A program made the position numbers and the translations under genes. Below, piece after piece: positions 6,363 to 11,204 of a stretch of DNA of 22,858 nt; position 1 is the first letter of the stretch; every line of letters begins with the position of its first letter. This stretch comes from a virus: the IMG/VR virus record IMGVR_UViG_3300006789_000186, positions 1-22,858 of that record; one strand, 5' to 3'. The notes beneath the pieces are model-generated. The model did not search any database. It saw only the letters and a program-made list of their open reading frames with translations, and was not told the origin of the DNA.

Positions 6363-6463
6363 CTACAGGGCACGCTGCTACTCGGCGAACCTGGGCTCTT
6401 GGTTGATGTTCTACTTGTTCCACACACCTGCTGGATCAAGTAGAGCATTCGGCGTGCCCGTAG
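6363..6463. ncRNA. Candidate structured RNA element, strand undecided
   Basis: An outer stem pairs CTAC plus GGGCACGC (6363-6375, one bulged A) with GCGTGCCCGTAG (6452-6463). Inside it a long hairpin pairs TCTACTTG and TCCA (6410-6422) with TGGA and CAAGTAGA (6432-6444), interrupted only by a T-T mismatch. A short AACC/GGTT hairpin occupies 6388-6404. Together they make a three-way junction of about 100 bases. On the minus strand the outer stem is followed at once by TTTTT, which would suit an RNA 3' end or a leader attenuator for the 5412-6182 gene. No known RNA family was recognised. Confidence 0.5.
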
Positions 6464-6537
6464 GCCTGTAGTAGTAGTTAAAAAGTTGGGTATGAAGCAA
6501 ATGCGGACACCGAAAAATACAATAAAGAAGTGTCGCC

Positions 6538-6839
6538 GTCGACCGACCAGGTCGACACCCGAGTCAATCAGCTCAGTTGATTGACAGCGGCCATCGCGCC
6601 CGCAGGCGCGTGTACTTTTTACCACACCGCTCGCGAGCGGGGGCCATTTAGCTTATGATTTTTGGCCTCAAAATCTAAGCTGGGCGAAGCCCATATTACT
6701 GCCCCGCGACGTAAGACCTTACCGGACAGGGCGACAAAGAATAAAAATAAAAAGCCGCCCTGCCGAGCGCGACATTCGCTGAGTGGGTAATCGTGTAGGG
6801 TTTGCACCGCAGCGTTGCACCCCTGCTTTGACCGATTAC
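6538..6839. repeat. Dense hairpin cluster
   Basis: In order: GTCGACC/GGTCGAC (6538-6556); GTCAATCA/TGATTGAC (6563-6585); CGCGCC/GGCGCG with a four-base loop (6595-6610), followed by TTTTT on the plus strand; the perfect palindrome CCGCTCGCGAGCGG (6627-6640); a 12-pair hairpin AGCTTA-GATTTT with AAAATCTAAGCT (6650-6681, one bulge); TGGGC-GAA-GCCCA (6681-6693); CGG-CAGGGCG with CGCCCTGCCG around an A-rich 22-base loop (6724-6765); and GTAATCG/CGATTAC enclosing AGGG/CCCT and TGCA/TGCA (6787-6839). The density is far above that of the coding regions. Confidence 0.7.
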
Positions 6840-6877
6840 ACACCTTGGCCTTCTGGTTGATACCGCCACCGCGTGGA

Positions 6878-6942
6878 TGAAAGCCGGAGGGGAAAAGCCA
6901 AACATGTTTGAGATCCCCCGGCTTTCAGATTCCGCGCGGAAT
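6878..6942. repeat. Nested inverted repeat plus GC palindrome
   Basis: TGAAAGCCGG with GGGG (6878-6892) pairs with CCCCCGGCTTTCA (6915-6927). Its 22-base loop contains the perfect 12-base palindrome CAAACATGTTTG (6899-6910). Directly after the stem lies another perfect palindrome, ATTCCGCGCGGAAT (6929-6942). On the plus strand a GTCGC-GCAA-GCGAC hairpin with a GNRA-type loop follows at 7020-7033. Nested palindromes of this kind fit a cruciform, an RNA fold or a dimeric protein site. Confidence 0.65.
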
Positions 6943-7058
6943 ACATAGACGAATCAATCGATCAGGGATCGAAAGAAGGATCAGCGGAGAGGAGTCGCGG
7001 AGGCTTCCGGAATAAGACTGGTCGCGCAAGCGACGCCGCTTGTTGGTTACCTCAACAT

Positions 7059-7160
7059 CAATCCGCCCACCGGACAATCCGCCAAGCCGACTACGTATCA
7101 ATCCGCCCCCCACGCGGGGAGAGACTCGACATCCGACTAAGCTGTGAATCCGAATCCGCC
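7059..7160. repeat. Short CAATCCGCC direct repeats
   Basis: CAATCCGCC occurs at 7059-7067, 7075-7083 and 7099-7107, and the near copy GAATCCGCC at 7152-7160. All are on the same strand, 16, 24 and 53 bases apart. The arrangement is iteron-like but the spacing is irregular, so a replication role is only a possibility. Confidence 0.5.
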
Positions 7161-7302
7161 ACCCCGCCGTTGGGCGTAGCTAAAGGTAAGTTTCCGGACC
7201 GGACGATGAGAGTGGTAGGGGGGGAGGGTATACCGTTTTGATTGTCGTAACATCCATATTCCGAGGACCCTTTCCCCGACCGAACACATTTCTCAACTAC
7301 CT

Positions 7303-7323
7303 TACCACAGTGGTATTACCACC
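7303..7323. promoter_or_regulatory. Operator-like triple half-site upstream of the 7379 gene
   Basis: TACCAC (7303), its complement GTGGTA (7310) and TACCAC again (7317) are spaced exactly seven bases apart, about 55-75 bases before the ATG at 7379. A further GTGGTA lies at 7212. Ribbon-helix-helix proteins commonly repress their own promoter through short, evenly spaced half-sites, and the downstream gene appears to carry such a domain. The pairing of site and protein is inference. Confidence 0.5.
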
Positions 7324-7378
7324 TTGCCACGAAGGGCGTCTCATGGTACGTTCGCAGTCCAACCCAAAGAGGACCGCT

Positions 7379-7996
7379 ATGCCACGACCTAAATCTTCTG
7401 AGATAAAACTTAACCTCGAGTCTGTTATGCTTGAGCGTTTAGACAAGTTGGTCCCTATGGTGGCCGAATCTGCTGCTGCGAGGGAGTTCGGCATCGAAGT
7501 AGACCGTCGTCTTGTGGCTCGAGTCGCGCTCTTGCGCGGATTAACTGCGATGGAGGCTGCGGTGCCTTCGGAGCCGGCACCTGACACGCCCCGGAGCCCT
7601 GTGGGAGAGGTCGCACCGCCCCCTGTGCTTGCAATTCCGCTGCCTGATGGCGCCCCTGAGGTCTCCACGACAGCCGACTCGGGTTCTGCGTCGCCTGATA
7701 TGGCGGAATTAGGCGAAGATGGCCTCTACGACTTGCCTGAGGGCTGGCACATATGGAGTTCTGGCGAGAGAATCCCTGCGGAGCACGCAGAAATCCACGA
7801 TCACTACGCCTCGGGGGGCTGGAATCGCTACTGGGGCCGCGTAGGAGAGGAAGTCATCGCGTTTTATTGGACGCCAGACCCTGCATTGCAGGACTATCCG
7901 TCCTATAAGGGCGCAGATCGCGGGGGTAAGGAGTTGAATATCCAGAAAACCCCCTATGGTCCGGGGCATATCATCCCACATGGGTGGTCAGCGTGA
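7379..7996 (+). CDS. Putative ribbon-helix-helix protein fused to an unknown C-terminal domain
   Basis: The start is set at the ATG at 7379, with AGAGGA six bases upstream. The longer frame from 7238 has no ribosome site. The 205-residue protein begins MPRPKSSEIKLNLESVMLERL. That strand-helix start, followed by VDRRLVARVALLRGLTAME (about 41-60), is the look of a ribbon-helix-helix DNA-binding domain. Residues 64-115 are a Pro/Ala/Ser/Asp linker. The C-terminal 90 residues are aromatic and Gly-rich (LPEGWHIWSSGERI, then GGWNRYWGRVGEEVIAFYW) and match nothing I know. Its composition looks richer in G and C than the block to its left, a possible sign of transfer. It ends in a GTGA overlap with the next gene. 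Confidence 0.7.
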   Translation: MPRPKSSEIKLNLESVMLERLDKLVPMVAESAAAREFGIEVDRRLVARVALLRGLTAMEAAVPSEPAPDTPRSPVGEVAPPPVLAIPLPDGAPEVSTTADSGSASPDMAELGEDGLYDLPEGWHIWSSGERIPAEHAEIHDHYASGGWNRYWGRVGEEVIAFYWTPDPALQDYPSYKGADRGGKELNIQKTPYGPGHIIPHGWSA

Positions 7997-8451
7997 AGGA
8001 TTCCCCCACATCTTCGGAAATTGCGCACTTCTTAGAGGAATTAAACCCAGATGCGCTGATGTACGACGGATTTGAGGGTGCATTAGTGGGTATTGCGTCT
8101 CGTTGCTCCACATTGCCGCTAGCTCTGTACGATCGGTCCCGATGTATCCAGATATTGGTGGATAAGGGGATGAGTCACGCTAATGCGGAGGATTACTTCT
8201 GTTATAACGTAGAAGGCTGCTGGGCTGGCCCTAATACGCCGCTAATCGCGTCGTTCTGTCTGGACCCTGTAGGAGTCCGGTACCCCATGGATGGTCTGGA
8301 GGTGGTTACAGACAGTGGCAGTGACTGCGAAGTACTCATCGGTCGTCATGTGGGCGGGGACGTTGCGCTCGAGCCGGCAGATAACGGGTCTGTCGCCGTA
8401 GACGGCGCATCCCAGGCCGGGGACCCCGTCGGATCTAACGATGGGAACTAG
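7993..8451 (+). CDS. Conserved phage/plasmid protein with unusual C-terminal extension
   Basis: The start is placed at the GTG at 7993, which overlaps the upstream stop by four bases (GTGA). A GTG at 7984 is an alternative. The first 90 residues (FLEELNPDALMYDGFEGALVG, then CSTLPLALYDRSRCIQIL, then EDYFCYNVEGCWAGPNTP) follow a pattern I recall from small conserved phage proteins: LxPDALxxDGF, GxxxRC, PLAxYDRxKCIxIL, AEExFxxNVxGAW, GExTP. Function unknown. Those proteins normally stop soon after the GxxTP motif. Here about 60 more low-complexity residues follow, and this extension lies entirely opposite the YkgJ-like gene. Confidence 0.7.
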   Translation: MKDSPTSSEIAHFLEELNPDALMYDGFEGALVGIASRCSTLPLALYDRSRCIQILVDKGMSHANAEDYFCYNVEGCWAGPNTPLIASFCLDPVGVRYPMDGLEVVTDSGSDCEVLIGRHVGGDVALEPADNGSVAVDGASQAGDPVGSNDGN

Positions 8452-8598
8452 ATGTCCGCACGATCCGTCGTCCTTAATCTTGAAGTCGAAGTCTTTGTCT
8501 TCGTCTACGAGCGTTAGTGTCTTCAGGGTCTCTCTTACGTGGGCGCAGCAAGCACCACATGAAGTACAGTTAAACAGTTTTTCTTGAGGTTTTATCAT
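8242..8598 (-). CDS. YkgJ-type Cys-cluster (CxxCxxCC) protein
   Basis: The 118-residue product carries CTSCGACC (Cys 11, 14, 17, 18), Cys 47 in GSCGHL, Cys 64 and Cys 74 in GCAVYGDRPVICR, and Cys 97 in ATVCNHL. This is the layout of the YkgJ family (putative zinc- or iron-chelating proteins; older annotation calls them Fe-S oxidoreductases). It is complete for the family. The ATG at 8598 is chosen because the domain starts right after it; the upstream ribosome site is weak. Its ATG shares CATG with the divergent gene at 8597, and its last 70 codons lie opposite the end of the previous plus-strand gene. The substrate is unknown. Confidence 0.85.
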   Translation of the reverse strand: MIKPQEKLFNCTSCGACCAHVRETLKTLTLVDEDKDFDFKIKDDGSCGHLVPIVRSDGVPGLGCAVYGDRPVICRLERNVPAHMTTDEYFAVTATVCNHLQTIHGVPDSYRVQTERRD

Positions 8599-8785
8599 GC
8601 CGTTATATCTTTTCAAATGTGACAATTGCGATAAGCGAATTGAGAAGCTTATGCCCTTTGATGGCCCGATACCGTCATGTGAAGACTGTTTAGTTGATAT
8701 GAAAAAACAAATAGCACCGACTAATTTTTCTCTCAAGGGTCCAGGGTGGGCGAAGGATAATTACGGGCTGAAGGGAGATGGGTAA
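8597..8785 (+). CDS. FmdB-type small zinc ribbon protein
   Basis: This 62-residue protein begins MPLYLFKCDNCDKRIEKLMP and has two cysteine pairs (8/11 and 28/31) forming one zinc ribbon. It ends with FSLKGPGWAKDNYG, the FxxxGxGW-type tail seen in FmdB-like proteins of phages and bacteria. These are annotated as putative regulators, and their biochemical role is not settled. GAGG lies eight bases before the ATG. It starts divergently from the YkgJ-like gene within one CATG tetranucleotide, and its end overlaps the next gene by eight bases. Confidence 0.85.
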   Translation: MPLYLFKCDNCDKRIEKLMPFDGPIPSCEDCLVDMKKQIAPTNFSLKGPGWAKDNYGLKGDG

Positions 8786-9086
8786 GTTGATGTTTAAGAT
8801 TAGTCTACTTTCATTGATGTTGGTACTTAGCTCGGATGCTTCGGCCACAGAGTTTAACCCTACGCACAGGATTGATAAGCTTGAGGCGTCTACAGGATTA
8901 TCCCTTAAGCCTACGGCTGATCTTGATCAGGCTCGTAGTCGTGAGTTTCGTTGGGACTCAAGCGCTGGTTTCTGGGGGTCACTCGTGGGCTTAGCGATTA
9001 CGACGACGAGTATTATCTTGGCGGTAAACGCTGCCGACAAAGATAACAGTAGCCCCTACGAGCCGATGGAGCACTCATCTCATTGA
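8778..9086 (+). CDS. Small exported membrane protein
   Basis: The protein has 102 residues. Its N-terminus (MFKISLLSLMLVLSSDASA) is a typical Sec signal with probable cleavage after ASA. A second hydrophobic segment (GFWGSLVGLAITTTSIILA) spans about residues 65-83, leaving a short polar tail. It should therefore sit in the inner membrane with its middle part in the periplasm, or be an envelope protein. The ATG at 8778 is directly after GGGAG; the ATG at 8790 is an alternative with better spacing. It ends tail-to-tail, overlapping the next minus-strand gene by 12 bases. Its place beside two other membrane genes suggests a lysis or envelope role, but this is not proven. Confidence 0.6.
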   Translation: MGKLMFKISLLSLMLVLSSDASATEFNPTHRIDKLEASTGLSLKPTADLDQARSREFRWDSSAGFWGSLVGLAITTTSIILAVNAADKDNSSPYEPMEHSSH

Positions 9087-9380
9087 GTCGATCTTAAGTT
9101 TGAGTACTTCGTTGTCTCGTTTCATGTAGCCGACTTCTACTTTGAGCGCGGCCATCTCAGTCATCAAGTCCATGATCTGCTGCAAGTGTTCGTCTCTCTC
9201 GGTCTCAAGATTCTCGACTCTCTTGATGAGGTCGTCTCTATATAGTGTCTGCTCAGCTTTTTCTTCCTGCTGAACCTCTCTCTTCTGCTTAAGTATGAAC
9301 TCATAAAACTTAAACGCGCCAGCGCTCACTGCGCCTGTAACGACGGCGACTATCGCTGCGGTGGTGGTTGGCTTATCCAC
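9075..9380 (-). CDS. Membrane-anchored coiled-coil protein (inner-spanin-like)
   Basis: A GTG at 9380 with AAGGA six bases upstream starts a 101-residue protein. Residues 6-31 (TTAAIVAVVTGAVSAGAF and onward) form one membrane helix. The rest is a long charged coiled coil (KQKREVQQEEKAEQ, later LIKRVENLETERDEHLQQ). This topology is that of phage inner-membrane spanins and of some holin-associated proteins. An outer-membrane partner would support a spanin; the exported protein at 8778 has no lipobox, so the case is incomplete. It overlaps the upstream membrane gene by eight bases. Confidence 0.68.
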   Translation of the reverse strand: MDKPTTTAAIVAVVTGAVSAGAFKFYEFILKQKREVQQEEKAEQTLYRDDLIKRVENLETERDEHLQQIMDLMTEMAALKVEVGYMKRDNEVLKLKIDSMR

Positions 9381-9792
9381 GGAGATCCTTGTGCATTATT
9401 TCCACACGCATTTTAACGTATATCCAAACCCACAGGGTAAAGTAGACTGCGGTTACCACCAGGCTGCGACCCACATCTCCGAATGCGAACTCGGGGTCAG
9501 CCATGACGTTGGCGACAAACTTGGTGGTGGAGAAGATGTACAGCATCAAGTACACACCAACGAATCGGGAGCAGGAGCGGATGTTCGGGAGGCTGAACAG
9601 CATTCCCAGCGCCACCACGAAGTACAGGCAGTACTGAAAGTAGGCCCACTCATTGCCCCCATCCAGGGCCTCACCGTAGCTCATCCAAAGCACTCGGTTG
9701 TTAGCCAAGTCTGCGATGTTCCAGAACAACAGCAGGGGTCCATAGTCGTGGTAGACCAGGATATCCTTGTACGATTTTAGGAAGCTTTTCAT
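9373..9792 (-). CDS. Polytopic membrane protein, candidate holin or envelope protein
   Basis: This 139-residue protein shows three or four hydrophobic segments (GPLLLFWNIADLA, YCLYFVVALGMLFSL, FVGVYLMLYIFSTTKFV, LVVTAVYFTLWVWIYV), each long enough to cross the membrane. The plus-strand frame opposite is open for a similar length but is not protein-like. No clear Shine-Dalgarno site precedes the ATG at 9792, so the start is uncertain. It is coupled to the coiled-coil membrane gene downstream. Small polytopic proteins beside spanin-like genes are often holins, but the sequence alone does not prove that. Confidence 0.68.
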   Translation of the reverse strand: MKSFLKSYKDILVYHDYGPLLLFWNIADLANNRVLWMSYGEALDGGNEWAYFQYCLYFVVALGMLFSLPNIRSCSRFVGVYLMLYIFSTTKFVANVMADPEFAFGDVGRSLVVTAVYFTLWVWIYVKMRVEIMHKDLRG

Positions 9793-9857
9793 GGCGTCGT
9801 TTTACTGGTGGTTATCGCTATGTTATCTTTGTCTGTAAGTGAATGTAGGAGATTATT
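9793..9857. promoter_or_regulatory. Divergent intergenic region with paired TTATC motifs
   Basis: These 65 bases separate two divergent genes. They hold GTTATC (9811-9816) and TGTTATC (9821-9827), which read GATAACA on the other strand. The only other long divergent gap inside the virion genes (21437-21485) holds a similar pair. The motifs may be promoter or operator parts serving both directions. No clean -35/-10 pair was assigned. Confidence 0.4.
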
Positions 9858-10043
9858 ATGGCTGGGTTTTTAGGTGGTATTAGCAATCTCGCTGCGGCGC
9901 CGACTGTTGCAATGCACGGCACGCTACCTGGTCAGGCAGCTAAGAAGTTGTTCGGTAAGGACACTGGCGTGTTTAAGAACCTCCAAGCGAGACGTAAGGC
10001 CAAGAAGGGTATTCAGGCGATGAAGCCGACGTATGAGGGCTAA
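9858..10043 (+). CDS. Small basic protein, first of the DUF2589 operon
   Basis: The protein has 61 residues and a perfect AGGAG seven bases before the ATG. The N-terminal half is hydrophobic and Gly/Ala-rich (MAGFLGGISNLAAAPTVAMH), and the C-terminal half is Lys/Arg-rich (NLQARRKAKKGIQAMK). It could be a small head-associated or membrane-touching protein. No family was recognised. It leads the rightward group that carries the two DUF2589-type genes. Confidence 0.7.
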   Translation: MAGFLGGISNLAAAPTVAMHGTLPGQAAKKLFGKDTGVFKNLQARRKAKKGIQAMKPTYEG

Positions 10044-10092
10044 GGGTTCTCCGGTTAATGTGTAAACCTCTCATTTTCCGTAGGGAGCATCT

Positions 10093-10584
10093 ATGTCCGA
10101 ACATTCTCTTGATGACATTGTTCATTCTATTCAGTCTGCTGTTCTGGCAGCTACCGACATTGCTGAGCGCCACGAACTCGACTCGATAATGAAGCAGGAG
10201 TTCTGGGAACTCAAAGTCGATAACAAGGGGGACCCAGTCAAGGATGACGCGGGTAGAGAGGTGTACACACCCCGTATGGTGACGATGCGCGTACCAACCT
10301 GGCAGGAAGGCAAACTTGTCGATCAGGATATTCCTGTGCCGTTACAGTCTCTTACGACGGGTCAGAGCCTCAGCGTTGACCGTCTCGAAGTTGAGATGTC
10401 AGTTCAGATATCGGGTCTGGAGACGGACAAGTCTAAGGGTAAGTTGATGATACGGCCTGGAGCGAGTTCTTCTTGGTTCCATAAACAAAGCAACACTGCT
10501 AAACTGAAGCTGGTTTTTAAGGGTAGCGAGCCTCCAGAAGGTTATGCAAGAATCGACGACCAGTTAATTAAACTGCTTCCATAG
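10093..10584 (+). CDS. DUF2589-related protein (partner paralogue)
   Basis: The 163-residue protein has a helical start (SLDDIVHSIQSAVLAATDIA), then strands with VPLQSLTTGQSLSVDRLEVEM, and ends LVFKGSEPPEGYARIDDQLIKLL. The order VPL-x-SL-x-SL-x-x-x-x-x-E-x-x followed by PPEG-x-x-x-x-x-D-x-L is shared with the next gene. I recall it from the shorter partner encoded next to DUF2589 genes in bacteria. AGGGAG precedes the ATG. The predicted fold is mostly beta with helical ends. The function of the family is unknown to me. It is co-oriented and spaced nine bases from the DUF2589 gene, so the two products probably form a complex. Confidence 0.72.
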   Translation: MSEHSLDDIVHSIQSAVLAATDIAERHELDSIMKQEFWELKVDNKGDPVKDDAGREVYTPRMVTMRVPTWQEGKLVDQDIPVPLQSLTTGQSLSVDRLEVEMSVQISGLETDKSKGKLMIRPGASSSWFHKQSNTAKLKLVFKGSEPPEGYARIDDQLIKLLP

Positions 10585-10592
10585 GAAATAAA

Positions 10593-11195
10593 ATGCCAGA
10601 CCAACTTGTAAACATGTCATCTCAGTTTGGCGGTCTTCCTATGGACCAGCTTATTGGTGGCCCTCTCAAGGCTGCCTGTAGCGCTCAGACTTTGTTGGCT
10701 AAGGCTTCTGCTGACTTTATCAAGGACGTCGGCCTGGACGACGCTGGTGGCGGCAAGATGAATGCCCGCACAGTGGACTTCAGCTTTAACAAGCCAGTTC
10801 AGGCTCCAGATGGAACAACGACTCTTGAGAAGGTTGACCTGCAGGTTCCCCTACTCGCAATCATCAACACGCCAAGCTTGTCTGTGAAGGAAGCCGAGGT
10901 CCGCTTCACCATGGAAGTGAAGTCCTCTACTTCCAGTAAGACTACTTCAGACACCAAGGCTGAGCTTACAGCGCACGCCAAGTACAATGCCGGACTGTTT
11001 AGTTGCGACGTTACTGTTCACGGCTCTGTGGCTAACCACAGCGAGAATAGTCGTAAGAGTGACAACAGCGCCAAGTACGACGTCAAGGTTGTAGCTCGTG
11101 ATGACGGTCCTCCAGAAGGTCTCATGAAGGTTCTGGACATGTTGAATGACGCAATCGCACCCACTCAGGGTGTACCTGCACCAGCTAAGAAGTAG
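10593..11195 (+). CDS. DUF2589 family protein
   Basis: This 200-residue protein contains the landmarks I know for DUF2589: an early DQLIGGPLKAACSAQTLLA, then ARTVDFSF, VDLQVPLLAIINTPSLSVKE, EVRFTMEVKSS, VTVHGSVANHSENSRKSDNSAKYDV and the closing PPEGLMKVLDMLNDAIAP. It is close to full length for the family. DUF2589 proteins are found in scattered bacteria, often in pairs, without a settled role. Here the gene sits between a basic 61-residue protein and a 797-residue repeat protein in a phage virion-gene area, which hints at a particle-associated or injected role. AGGA lies eight bases before the ATG. There is no signal peptide. Confidence 0.85.
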   Translation: MPDQLVNMSSQFGGLPMDQLIGGPLKAACSAQTLLAKASADFIKDVGLDDAGGGKMNARTVDFSFNKPVQAPDGTTTLEKVDLQVPLLAIINTPSLSVKEAEVRFTMEVKSSTSSKTTSDTKAELTAHAKYNAGLFSCDVTVHGSVANHSENSRKSDNSAKYDVKVVARDDGPPEGLMKVLDMLNDAIAPTQGVPAPAKK

Positions 11196-11204
11196 GGAAT
11201 TAAG

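Larger units (their letters stand above)
6183..7378. other. 1.2-kb non-coding, hairpin-rich region
   Basis: No frame here has a credible start, ribosome site and protein-like composition. The open frames on the minus strand overlap one another and have the look of chance frames. The stretch instead holds a purine-rich tract (6258-6299), a start-stop minigene (6311-6330), a folded element (6363-6463), at least ten hairpins or palindromes (6538-7033), a CAATCCGCC repeat (7059-7160), a G-run and TATACC near 7220-7235, and an operator-like element (7303-7323). It could be a structured RNA, a replication origin, or both. It separates the leftward gene at 6182 from the rightward gene at 7379. Confidence 0.75.

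Noticed and set aside
6681-6693. TGGGC-GAA-GCCCA hairpin as an N4-type virion RNA polymerase promoter
   Set aside because: The short stem and three-base purine loop fit the general shape, but no virion RNA polymerase gene is visible and the hairpin is only one of many here.
6157-7113. Several minus-strand open frames of 60-93 codons in the non-coding block
   Set aside because: They overlap one another, lack ribosome sites and pass straight through the hairpins. None has protein-like composition.
9361-9780. 139-codon plus-strand frame opposite the polytopic membrane gene
   Set aside because: The minus frame has clear membrane segments and couples to the next gene. The plus frame is His/Gln/Val-rich noise.
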